Part shown: piece by piece, positions 8,943 to 17,150 of the stretch
Numbering within the stretch: the first letter of the stretch is position 1
Layout of the letters: each line of letters starts with the position of its first letter
NCBI GenBank assembly: GCA_015689775.1
Contig: WVSR01000003.1
Coordinates: 186,001 to 250,000, forward strand
Source of the DNA: Rhodobacterales bacterium LSUCC0387
GTDB lineage: Bacteria; Pseudomonadota; Alphaproteobacteria; Rhodobacterales; Rhodobacteraceae
Reading direction: 5' to 3'
Length of the DNA: 64,000 nucleotides
Program-made: the position numbers and the translations under genes
The notes under the pieces: generated by a model
Told to the model about the DNA's origin: nothing
Seen by the model: only the letters and a program-made list of their open reading frames with translations
Database searches by the model: none

Positions 8943-9922
8943 GCAGCGCCCAACTCAACAGCCAACACCGCTGCGCAATCGCCTGATTTAATCAAGCCAG
9001 GTGCGTGGCGGGCCACAAGCAAACCATCACGCTTGGCCAGAAGGCCAAGCGGGGGTTTGCCTGTCGCCTCAACAGGCCAAATGCGAGCAACAAGGTCGCC
9101 CGCGCGCAGGCGCGCACCTAAATCAACTACGGGTTCATAAAGCCCATTCATCTCGGTGAAGGTAAAGCAATCTGCATCAGGCATATCTAACAGGCTGCTG
9201 GGTGCAGCTTCGACCTTACCCTGCACCACCCCGAGATGGATCAGAAAATTACGCACACCGCGCTTGGCAATGGCGACCGTCTCAGCGCGCGCCATCCCTG
9301 CGCCACCAAGCTCAGTCGTTACGAAAGTTTTTCCTGTGCGCTCAACAGCGCCGTCAAACATACCCGTATCATCAATTTCGAGCATTTTTACAGTGTAGGG
9401 TGCGCCAAAGGCGCCGGCGGCCTGCGCACAAGCCTGATCTTGGGCCGCATCGGGCAAAACATGGCTTGCAGCAAAGGGAAGAAAGTCCAACGTCTTGCCG
9501 CCCGAGTGGAAATCCAAAACCGCGTCAACCTGCGGAAGGAGTTCATCATTGAGATAGGCCGCGATTTTCTGCGTAACTGTCCCGCGCGCATTTCCAGGAA
9601 ACGCGCGGTTCATATTACCTTGATCAATCGGCGAAGTGCGACTTGCCGCCAAAAAGGCGGGTGTATTCATCTGCGGCAAAATGATTACCCGCCCTGCGAC
9701 ATCAGACGCCTCAAGCGAATAGGCCAAATCATGCAGGGCAATCGGCCCTTCATATTCATCCCCATGATTACCGCCCGTCAACAACACGGTCGGACCATCC
9801 CCATTGCCGATGACGCATATCGGGATCATCACATGGCCCCATGCGCTATCATCGCGGCTATGGGGCAGGCGCAAATGGCCATGCGCCTTACCCATGCCAT
9901 CAAGGGCAATGGTTGGGGTCAT
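8939..9922 (-). CDS. doeB: N-acetyl-diaminobutyrate deacetylase DoeB (AstE/aspartoacylase family)
   Basis: A 327-residue zinc hydrolase of the succinylglutamate desuccinylase/aspartoacylase family. In ectoine breakdown DoeB removes acetate from N-alpha-acetyl-2,4-diaminobutyrate. Seen: zinc motif GGNHGDEYEGP (His and Glu ligands, residues about 51-61), FPGNARGT, the later zinc His in DFHSGGKTLDF, and TTELGGAG toward the C-terminus. Its start overlaps the stop of doeA, and that tight coupling to an ectoine hydrolase is the main reason for choosing DoeB over other members of the family. The EutE name is used for the same enzyme in other species. Confidence 0.83.
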   Translation of the reverse strand: MTPTIALDGMGKAHGHLRLPHSRDDSAWGHVMIPICVIGNGDGPTVLLTGGNHGDEYEGPIALHDLAYSLEASDVAGRVIILPQMNTPAFLAASRTSPIDQGNMNRAFPGNARGTVTQKIAAYLNDELLPQVDAVLDFHSGGKTLDFLPFAASHVLPDAAQDQACAQAAGAFGAPYTVKMLEIDDTGMFDGAVERTGKTFVTTELGGAGMARAETVAIAKRGVRNFLIHLGVVQGKVEAAPSSLLDMPDADCFTFTEMNGLYEPVVDLGARLRAGDLVARIWPVEATGKPPLGLLAKRDGLLVARHAPGLIKSGDCAAVLAVELGAA

Positions 9923-11097
9923 TTCACAAATACCTCACGTGGCAAATTGGACAGGCATTCAACACCTGTCTCGGTGATCAGGATCGGCTCAGTGATTTCA
10001 AGCCCTCCATCATCCAACCACAAAGCAGGCATGAAATGGAAGGTCATTCCCGGTTTTAACACGGAATGATCCCCGCGCCGAAAGCTCATTGTACGCTCGC
10101 CCCAGTCGGGCGGATAGCTTAGACCAATGGCGTAGCCGCAGCGGCTGTCTTTCTCGAAACCCATTGCATTGAGCTTTTTGTTAAAGGCATTCGCAATATC
10201 TTCGCAGAAATTTCCAGGCTTTGCTTGTTCAAGGCCTGCGTGGATCGCTTCGACGACCGCCTCTTCGGCACGGCGATATTTTTCAGGTAGCTCGCCCAAG
10301 AATAGCGTTCGCGATTGGGGGCAATGATAGCGGCGATAACAGCCCGCAATTTCAAAAAAGGTCGCTTCGCCCGCGGCCATAGGTTTGTCATCCCATGTCA
10401 AATGGGGAGCGGTGGCATCCACGCCTGAGGGGGTCAAGGGCACAATGGCAGGGTAATCGCCCCAATGACCATCCGCACCTAAGATGCTCGTGCGGCTGAT
10501 CTCGGCGACAAGTGCGTTTTTCGGCATGCCCGGCTCGGCTGTTTCGCGGATGACCTCGTGCATCCGCTCCACGATCTTTGCGGCGCGGCGCATATAGGTG
10601 ATTTCCTGCTCAGATTTCACCGCGCGCTGCCAATTCACCAAACCTGTGCTGTCCACGAATTCGGTATCAGGCAGGCCCTTGACCAAAGCCGCATAGGCAG
10701 CAGCAGAGAAATAATAATTATCCATCTCAACGCCGATGCGCCCTCGCAAGCCGCCATGATCATGGATCAGGCTAGCAAGGGTTTCATGCGGATGTTTTTC
10801 TGGGTTTTGCACATAGGTGTCGTCATAGCCAACCACGGCATCGTCTGACATCCAGACCGTGCGCAAGGCGCCCAATCCATCCATCGCGCGGCCCCACCAA
10901 ATCGGCTCGCCTTTATTACCCAGCAGTACCGCTTGATGGACATAAAATGACCATCCGTCATAGCCCGTCAACCACGCCATATTGGAGGGATCAGTTACAA
11001 TGATGAAATCCAAATTTCGCGCGGCCATCTCAGCGCGCGTGCGCTTAATACGCGCCTGATATTCTTCGGTCGGAAAGTTATGAATGCGAGAAACCAT
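9919..11097 (-). CDS. doeA: Ectoine hydrolase DoeA (M24 peptidase family)
   Basis: A 392-residue creatinase/prolidase-fold enzyme that opens the ectoine ring to N-acetyl-diaminobutyrate. Seen: N-terminal creatinase domain with DPSNMAWLTGYDGWSFY and the C-terminal pita-bread domain with HLTWDDKPM, FFEIAGCYRRYHCPQSRT and AIGLSYPPDWGER, segments I associate with DoeA rather than with true proline peptidases. An AGGAGG ribosome site precedes the ATG at 11097. It is first in a two-gene unit with doeB. No ectoine transporter (uehABC), eutBC or regulator is visible in the window, so the rest of the pathway must be elsewhere or missing. Confidence 0.85.
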   Translation of the reverse strand: MVSRIHNFPTEEYQARIKRTRAEMAARNLDFIIVTDPSNMAWLTGYDGWSFYVHQAVLLGNKGEPIWWGRAMDGLGALRTVWMSDDAVVGYDDTYVQNPEKHPHETLASLIHDHGGLRGRIGVEMDNYYFSAAAYAALVKGLPDTEFVDSTGLVNWQRAVKSEQEITYMRRAAKIVERMHEVIRETAEPGMPKNALVAEISRTSILGADGHWGDYPAIVPLTPSGVDATAPHLTWDDKPMAAGEATFFEIAGCYRRYHCPQSRTLFLGELPEKYRRAEEAVVEAIHAGLEQAKPGNFCEDIANAFNKKLNAMGFEKDSRCGYAIGLSYPPDWGERTMSFRRGDHSVLKPGMTFHFMPALWLDDGGLEITEPILITETGVECLSNLPREVFVK

Positions 11098-11307
11098 CTG
11101 CCGCCTCCTTTTGGTGGGTCAAGTTTTTGACAATTCAGCGCCCACCGCTTCCCACTTCGCGTCATTGCTTGCACCAAAAACGTCGCTTGCGCCAATCACA
11201 TTGTCGGGCCTGTGATCCCTGACTTTGCTGCAAGGCATGGCACTAGGGCGGATTTTCCCTTACGCTTGGGACAAACGTGCCAACACACATGACAAAGGAA
11301 AAAACCT

Positions 11308-12678
11308 ATGCTTACCAATGACCAGCTGTCGAAATGGGATCGCGACAGCTTCATGCACCCTTCTACACATCTTGCCCAGCACGCCCGCGGCGAAACCGCT
11401 AATCGGATCGTACAAACTGCAAGCGGCTGTCACATCACCGACCGCGATGGAAATCGCTTTTTAGACGCATTCGCTGGGCTTTACTGCGTGAACATCGGCT
11501 ATGGCCGTCAAGAAGTGGCCAAAGCCATTGCCGAGCAAGCCAGCGAATTAGCATATTACCACGCCTATGTGGGCCACGGCACTGAGGCCTCAATCACGCT
11601 TGCTCAGATGGTAATGGATCGTGCGCCCGACCATATGTCGAAGGTCTATTTTGGGCTTGGCGGATCGGATGCCAATGAGACCAACATCAAACTGGTTTGG
11701 TATTACAACAATATCCGTGGGTTGCCACAGAAGAAAAAGATCATCTCGCGTTGGCGCGGCTATCACGGCTCAGGCCTGATGTCGGGATCACTGACAGGGC
11801 TGAGCCTGTTCCATCAAAAATTCGACCTGCCCCTCGATGCGGTCTTGCACACAACCAGCCCCTATTATTTCCGCCGTGATGACCTCAGCCTCTCCGAGGC
11901 GGAATTCTCAGCCAAATGCGCCGCTGATCTCGAGGAATTGATCGCGCGCGAAGGTGCAGACACAATCGCGGCCTTTATCGCAGAACCCTTGCTGGGAACG
12001 GGTGGGATTGTACCGCCCCCCGCTGGATATTGGGAAGCGATCCAGCCCGTGCTGCAAAAGCATGATATCTTGTTGATTGCAGATGAGGTGGTCACGGGCT
12101 TTGGCCGCATGGGATCAATGTTTGGCTCGCCCCATTATGGCATCACACCGGACATCATGACCATCGCCAAAGGCCTAACCTCGGCCTATGCGCCGCTCTC
12201 AGGATCCATTATTTCCAAAAAAGTTTGGAAGGTTCTGGAAGATGGCGCTGATGAATTCGGCCCCTTGGGTCATGGTTGGACATATTCCGCCCACCCCATC
12301 AGCGCCGCGGCAGGTGTTGCCAATCTCAAACTTTTGGACAACCTAAATTTGGTAAAGAATGCCCGCGACACGGGCGCCTATTTCAACCAAGCCATGCGCA
12401 CCGCTCTTGCTGAGCATGCCCATGTGGGCGAGGTGCGCGGTGATGGGATGCTCTGCGCGGTGGAATTGGTTGAGGATCGCGACACGCGTACCTTCTTTGA
12501 CCCCGCCAAAAAGATCACCCCCCAGATTGTCGCCGCAATGGCGCGGCGCGGGGTGATTGCACGGGCCATGCCACAGGGCGATATCATTGGCTATGCGCCG
12601 CCGCTATGCCTCAGTCGCGAGGAAGCGGATACTGTCATCAGCGTCACAACCGAGGCGATTAAAGAGGTTTTGCAATGA
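11308..12678 (+). CDS. Class III aminotransferase, possibly DoeD-like
   Basis: A 456-residue PLP enzyme of the class III (omega) aminotransferase family. Seen: GLGGSDANETNIKL (cofactor phosphate region), ADEVVTGFGRMG, and the PLP-binding Lys288 in IAKGLTSAYAPLSG. It is divergent from the ectoine genes doeA-doeB across 210 bases. DoeD, the diaminobutyrate transaminase that follows DoeB in the pathway, belongs to this family, so the position suggests that role. However, many Rhodobacteraceae carry similar enzymes acting on other omega-amino donors with pyruvate, and substrate cannot be read from sequence. An AAAGGA ribosome site precedes the start. Confidence 0.8.
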   Translation: MLTNDQLSKWDRDSFMHPSTHLAQHARGETANRIVQTASGCHITDRDGNRFLDAFAGLYCVNIGYGRQEVAKAIAEQASELAYYHAYVGHGTEASITLAQMVMDRAPDHMSKVYFGLGGSDANETNIKLVWYYNNIRGLPQKKKIISRWRGYHGSGLMSGSLTGLSLFHQKFDLPLDAVLHTTSPYYFRRDDLSLSEAEFSAKCAADLEELIAREGADTIAAFIAEPLLGTGGIVPPPAGYWEAIQPVLQKHDILLIADEVVTGFGRMGSMFGSPHYGITPDIMTIAKGLTSAYAPLSGSIISKKVWKVLEDGADEFGPLGHGWTYSAHPISAAAGVANLKLLDNLNLVKNARDTGAYFNQAMRTALAEHAHVGEVRGDGMLCAVELVEDRDTRTFFDPAKKITPQIVAAMARRGVIARAMPQGDIIGYAPPLCLSREEADTVISVTTEAIKEVLQ

Positions 12679-12682
12679 TCTT

Positions 12683-12712
12683 AAATGGGGTCAACGCAAC
12701 TTGGCCCCATTT
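12683..12712 (+). terminator. Hairpin after the aminotransferase
   Basis: AAATGGGG at 12683-12690 pairs perfectly with CCCCATTT at 12705-12712, beginning five bases after the stop codon. The stem ends in TTTC rather than a long T-run, so termination may be weak or bidirectional toward the convergent desaturase-type gene. The rest of 12713-12855 is AT-rich and empty. Confidence 0.5.
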
Positions 12713-12855
12713 CAACTCCATAATTTCTTAGCAAACAGGAGATCTTAGCAGTCTCACAGAATGAATGTCCTCAAGCGTTGTAACTTTAAAAAGCCGGGAT
12801 CCCTCAAGACCGTTTGTCACTGCATTTTAATAGACTCAAAATACTCTTAAGAGAC

Positions 12856-13839
12856 CTATACGCTCTTTTTGCTAACTTTTTGACGGACACGATTTGTGGC
12901 TTCTTTAGTGCCATCATGATCTGTATCAAACCAAACGTCTAATGGAACCTCCATCGTTCCATAGTTACATTCAAAATACCTATGATGTAACTGATGATGG
13001 AAGTCCGCCGAGTCGAGTAACTTCGTCTTTTTGGCCAGAATTTTTTCAAACCCAGAATGTGAAAAAGCCGGGCCAAGCGACGTCATAAATAAATGAACAA
13101 AGACTATAGCGGGTTCAGACGGTATCACAAAATGTATCAATACTGACGATTGATAAATTAAGTTTTCGATTGGATGCATTGAAATGCCAGACCATGGACC
13201 GGTGTGTACGTTCCTATGATGAGTACTGTGGACGTGCTTGTACAAAAAGGGATGATGCAGCAACCGATGGATAAAATAAAAGTGACCAGATCGAACCATT
13301 GGCAGCACCAAAAGCCATGCAAAAAATTGTAAAGGGTGGTCGTTGAATGGCATCACGCTTATCAAGCCATTGGCGAGAAGATTTAAATACAAAATCTCGT
13401 ATGCCGTCCAGACGGTAACACCGCTAACTAGGCTCCAAAAAATATTGTCGTACACTTGGTCATTAAAACTGAAAAATTTATTTTTTTGGGCCATTTTTCG
13501 TTTTAAAAATTTAAAGTCATCTCCCTGCATTCTTAAAGAATAAAGATACATATGAAGTGACCCGGCCACCAAAAATAGTATGGCTGAGTTACGAATATAG
13601 GTTAGAGCTATAATTTTAGAACTTGGTTCCTGAAAGGCTTCAAGGCCAGGAGTTAAGTAATGGTAAGTTCCAACCGCTAGTATTGCGATAAACAATGCCC
13701 GTGAAATGCTGATCCAACGGAAAACAATCCATCTGAACGTCTTCGCGACATCAATAGGCCACTCAAACAACGGATTGTATCGAATAGGCTCATTTGGACT
13801 ATAGTTCCAAGATTTTTTATCAACGGAGGAATTAGCCAT
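12856..13839 (-). CDS. Sterol desaturase / fatty acid hydroxylase family protein
   Basis: A 327-residue integral-membrane di-iron enzyme of the fatty acid hydroxylase superfamily. The His clusters are complete: H186 to HRLLHH at 191-196, HSTHH at 204-208 and HHQLHH at 281-286, set among about four hydrophobic segments. Family members hydroxylate or desaturate sterols, carotenoids or lipid tails. The substrate here is unknown. The gene stands alone between convergent and divergent neighbours, and its composition is far more AT-rich than the housekeeping genes (13441-13500 is 17/60 G+C by hand count), which points to recent acquisition or an accessory role. Confidence 0.85.
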   Translation of the reverse strand: MANSSVDKKSWNYSPNEPIRYNPLFEWPIDVAKTFRWIVFRWISISRALFIAILAVGTYHYLTPGLEAFQEPSSKIIALTYIRNSAILFLVAGSLHMYLYSLRMQGDDFKFLKRKMAQKNKFFSFNDQVYDNIFWSLVSGVTVWTAYEILYLNLLANGLISVMPFNDHPLQFFAWLLVLPMVRSGHFYFIHRLLHHPFLYKHVHSTHHRNVHTGPWSGISMHPIENLIYQSSVLIHFVIPSEPAIVFVHLFMTSLGPAFSHSGFEKILAKKTKLLDSADFHHQLHHRYFECNYGTMEVPLDVWFDTDHDGTKEATNRVRQKVSKKSV

Positions 13840-14029
13840 TTTTTATCACCAAGCCGAAAACACAAGACACCATACCCAAGAGTCCATCTAGCTCAAAAAA
13901 GCGAACTCGTCAGCGGAAGCCGCATGCTACTGTAGAATTTGTAATCTTCATAGTTCTCAAACAGTTTTGACAAAGGTTACCTTGTTATTTCATGTTTCTA
14001 TAAGTGTAAGCTTCAGAGGGAGTGTACCT

Positions 14030-14341
14030 ATGACAGAACTCAAAGCATGCCCATTTATGCGACTTCATCCTGATGACAATACACTTGTTGCGAGAATTAA
14101 CGCTGATGAGGGCACAAAGATCAACACGGATGAAGGCCAGGTGCAATTGTCTCGAATGATCCCAATGGCTCACAAGATCGCCTGCAGGCATATCAAGTCT
14201 GGAGATGTGGTCTTAAAATATGGCATGCCGATCGGCGTAGCTACAGCGGACATCGCGCCCGGCGAACATGTGCACGTCCACAACGTACGTTCTGCCTATA
14301 CACCAAGCGTTGTATTACACGACGCAGATGCCGTCAGCTGA
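14030..14341 (+). CDS. UxaA-type lyase small subunit (SAF domain)
   Basis: A 103-residue SAF-domain protein, equivalent to the N-terminal part of altronate/galactarate dehydratases or to the small subunit SuyA of (2R)-sulfolactate sulfo-lyase. Seen: IPMAHKIACRHIKSGD, KYGMPIGVATADI and the His-rich HVHVHNVRS that ends this domain. I place the start at 14030 because GAGGGAG lies eight bases before it; the frame is also open further upstream to 13967 without any ribosome site. The large subunit follows 10 bases downstream. Choice between sugar-acid dehydratase and sulfolactate lyase cannot be settled here. Confidence 0.8.
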   Translation: MTELKACPFMRLHPDDNTLVARINADEGTKINTDEGQVQLSRMIPMAHKIACRHIKSGDVVLKYGMPIGVATADIAPGEHVHVHNVRSAYTPSVVLHDADAVS

Positions 14342-14351
14342 GGAGAGTAAA

Positions 14352-15551
14352 ATGATCGAAGGCTGGCTGCGACAAGATGGCAGAAAAGGTATCCGAAACA
14401 GTGTTTTAGTAGCGTATTTGGTGGAATGCGCACATTTTGTAGCGTCCGAAATCGTTACAGAGTTCCGGGGCCAAGACGTACAATTAATTGGTTTTCCAGG
14501 TTGCTTTCCCAATGAATATGCTTCGCAAATGATGGAGCGCCTCTGCACCCATCCCAATGTTGGTGCAGTCCTATTCGTTTCGCTCGGATGTGAAAGCTTC
14601 GACAAAGCGCGTGTTTCTGCGGCCGTAGGGGCATCAGGCAGACCTGTCCGCACGCTTGTAATTCAGAAAGCAGGTGGCACTAAAGCGACAATAAAATTAG
14701 GCCAGGACTGGATAAGAAGTGTGCTTTTAGAAATAGACAATGTATCGCGCACACCGTTGGCACTCTCTGACCTAGTAATCGGGACGGTCTGTGGCGGATC
14801 AGATGGAACATCAGGCATATCAGGTAATCCTGCTGCCGGACGCGCATTCGATTTCCTAGTAGCAGAAGGCGCAGCCTGTATTTTCGAAGAAACAGGGGAG
14901 CTAATCGGTTGCGAAGAAATCATGGCAGAGCGCGCAGTGACCCCAGAATTAGGGAAGGCAATACGAGAAAGCGTACTCAAAGCCGAACGTTATTATCAAA
15001 CGCTTGGGTATGGGAGCTTTGCTGCAGGTAATGCCGCAGGTGGGTTATCCACAATTGAAGAAAAATCTCTCGGCGCCTATGTAAAATCCGGCAGCAGTCA
15101 AATCTCAGGCCTTATCAAACCAGGCGATATCCCTCCATGCGGCGGACTGTATCTAATGGATGTGGTGCCGGATGGGGACGTTCGCTTTGGCTTCCCGAAC
15201 ATCAGCGACAATGCTGAAATCGTCGAGATGATAGCCTCTGGTGCGCACATGACCCTATTCGTCACAGGGCGCGGCTCAGTGGTAGGCTCTGCAATATCAC
15301 CAGTCATTAAAATTTGTGCCAATCCAGAGACTTATCGTGCCCTATTTGACGATATGGATGTTAACGCAGGCGACATCATTGAAGGTCATCGTACGATCGA
15401 CGAAGTAGGACAAGAGATTAGTGAACTTGTATATGCTGTCGCAGGCGGTCAACAAACTAAATCTGAACAGCTCGGTCATCGAGAATTCATACTTACCTAC
15501 AAAAGCTTTGAGCCGATTGGTCCAGCCTGTTTACCAAATCTTCATGCATAA
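14352..15551 (+). CDS. UxaA-type lyase large subunit (altronate dehydratase or sulfolactate sulfo-lyase type)
   Basis: A 399-residue protein of the galactarate/altronate dehydratase C-terminal family. Seen: GRKGIRNSVLVAYLVECAH at the start, GFPGCFPNEYA, GTVCGGSDGTSGISGNPAAG, and TGRGSVVGSAISPVIKICAN near the end. Cys residues in the GFPGC, LGCES and CGGSD segments may hold an iron centre. The start at 14352 is set by GAGGAGAG just upstream. It forms a two-gene unit with the SAF subunit. Candidates are altronate dehydratase (UxaA split in two), SuyB, or another hydroxy-acid lyase. No other hexuronate or sulfolactate genes are adjacent, though a sulfur-transport gene follows on the opposite strand. 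Confidence 0.82.
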   Translation: MIEGWLRQDGRKGIRNSVLVAYLVECAHFVASEIVTEFRGQDVQLIGFPGCFPNEYASQMMERLCTHPNVGAVLFVSLGCESFDKARVSAAVGASGRPVRTLVIQKAGGTKATIKLGQDWIRSVLLEIDNVSRTPLALSDLVIGTVCGGSDGTSGISGNPAAGRAFDFLVAEGAACIFEETGELIGCEEIMAERAVTPELGKAIRESVLKAERYYQTLGYGSFAAGNAAGGLSTIEEKSLGAYVKSGSSQISGLIKPGDIPPCGGLYLMDVVPDGDVRFGFPNISDNAEIVEMIASGAHMTLFVTGRGSVVGSAISPVIKICANPETYRALFDDMDVNAGDIIEGHRTIDEVGQEISELVYAVAGGQQTKSEQLGHREFILTYKSFEPIGPACLPNLHA

Positions 15552-15635
15552 CTTGAGTGTGTATTGGCTAAGTATGCAATCATAGCTAACGGTAACTCTA
15601 GGCTTTAAGAAACAAACAATCAAAGAATGCGCTGA

Positions 15636-16694
15636 TTACGTGGCTGGTTGTACTGATGGGTTGGGTGCTTTTGAGCCATATTTAAAAGGCACTGCACCGA
15701 GCAGAAAGCGCATCAGCGCGCCCCCGAGTGCGATCGCCGTCAACGCCAAGATCGCAGCGAATGACAGGGTAGGCACACCAGACAAGCCAGCACCTACGGT
15801 GCATCCACCGGCCAAGACTGCGCCGAAGCCCATAAGTCCAGCACCAGCTAAATAGCGCGCGGTTTGGCGGGTGCTGTTAAAGCTGGCCCAAGCAAATTGC
15901 CCCCGTAAAAGCGCCGCCAAACCCGCACCCAGCACTGTGCCTCCCATCAACCCCACACCAAAGCCAGGCGCAATGGCGGTCGAGGCAATAACCCAAAACA
16001 AAGTTTCGGTGACAGGTGCAGTGAAAGACAGGCTTTGCAATGCGATTGGATCGAAATCATCAAACAAGATAAAGCCCGTACCAATCCAGCCCAGAGGCAC
16101 TAAAAGCCCCAACAGCGCTGCCAGAGCCAGCATTCCGGCCCCAAGGCCCGAACGCCAGGCAAAGGCCAATGCAGCGCCCGCAATCAGCGCCGCCAACAGG
16201 AGTGGCGTCCCCGGTAGAGTAGGGGCCAATTCTATGGTGATGGCTTTTAAACTAGTGTGCAGGCCCGACAGCACCCCTTTTAACGTGGCATGGGCGACAA
16301 TTGCGAATACCACTAGCACCAGAAGCGCTCGCAGATTGCCGCTGGCGCCCAGTACAGTCAGCCGCGATACGCATCCGCGCGTCAAGATCATGCCAGCGCC
16401 GAAGGCGAACCCGCCAATGACAATGGCCACAACGGGCAGATTTGTGACCATAAAGCGGTGATCTGCAAAATCGATCCAGCCCAGCAGTATGGCTACCTGC
16501 GTACCCAGGGTAGCTGTGGCCAGCGCCATCAGCCAGATACCGGCAGCTTGACGGCGATCTTCACCATCGATCATCCGGCGAAAGCAGAGGCGCGTGATTT
16601 GCGCCAACGCACCAAAAGCGCATCCCAAAGCCAATGCAAACCACAGAGCGGCCTGGGGAGCGGTGAGGGTTTCAAAGCCCAGCTGTTCAAACAT
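15636..16694 (-). CDS. YeeE/YedE family (thiosulfate uptake-type) membrane transporter
   Basis: A 352-residue polytopic membrane protein with about nine to ten hydrophobic segments. The conserved Cys motifs of the family, TRGCVSRL in the first half and LAGGCTVGAGLSG in the second, are both present. In the studied member TsuA such cysteines pass thiosulfate through the pore. The frame extends upstream to 16835, but I start at 16694 (MFEQLGFETL) because an AGGA ribosome site precedes it and the extra residues look unlike a membrane N-terminus. It is convergent with the lyase genes. It is GC-rich, unlike its neighbours on both sides. Confidence 0.8.
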   Translation of the reverse strand: MFEQLGFETLTAPQAALWFALALGCAFGALAQITRLCFRRMIDGEDRRQAAGIWLMALATATLGTQVAILLGWIDFADHRFMVTNLPVVAIVIGGFAFGAGMILTRGCVSRLTVLGASGNLRALLVLVVFAIVAHATLKGVLSGLHTSLKAITIELAPTLPGTPLLLAALIAGAALAFAWRSGLGAGMLALAALLGLLVPLGWIGTGFILFDDFDPIALQSLSFTAPVTETLFWVIASTAIAPGFGVGLMGGTVLGAGLAALLRGQFAWASFNSTRQTARYLAGAGLMGFGAVLAGGCTVGAGLSGVPTLSFAAILALTAIALGGALMRFLLGAVPFKYGSKAPNPSVQPAT

Positions 16695-17150
16695 GGCGGA
16701 TCCTAACAAAAGCGGAACGTTATCCTCTTTTGCGAGAAAATAAGGCGCTGACAAGCCCCAAATAGCCCGGAATACGGTTTTATATGGAACATATGTTCTG
16801 GTTTCTTGCATGGAAGTGAACGCTTTTCTGCCCAAGCGCCCAGATAAAAGAAAATGGCCGGTCAGATCGGGCGGGCCATAACAGTGGTTCTTTTTTTAAC
16901 GCCCGAGAATGCGGGGACTTGGTGAAGGCACGGCACTTCGAAACTCTATCTTTTCTTATAATCGCAAAGGGAATTTGGGCAGCGTAGTTGATGTGCGCCT
17001 GCCCAATGTTGCGGTTCCTTTCTGAACCAAGTCGTAACGGAGGATGGTATGAAATTTTATTCTGACTTTTGTTATTGGTAGAAAAATAATTCTTTTTGAT
17101 GCAAAGCTTAGATAACATTACCGTTTCTGTAGTAAGATGCAGGGGCAGTC
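16695..17150. other. Divergent intergenic region with perfect palindrome
   Basis: No gene is supported in these 456 bases between the YeeE-type gene and the subtilase. A perfect 12-bp palindrome GAACATATGTTC lies at 16787-16798, about 95 bases before the YeeE start, a plausible operator. A TATAAT box occurs near 16956 and an AT-rich stretch (17040-17140) precedes the subtilase. The segment 16850-16885 can form an ATGGCC/GGCCAT stem followed by a run of seven T, possibly a terminator on the + strand. Confidence 0.4.

Noticed and set aside
9236-10069. Open frame of 277 codons on the + strand opposite doeB/doeA
   Set aside because: It lies antisense to two well-supported genes, has no ribosome site and shows no family traits; long antisense frames are common in this composition.
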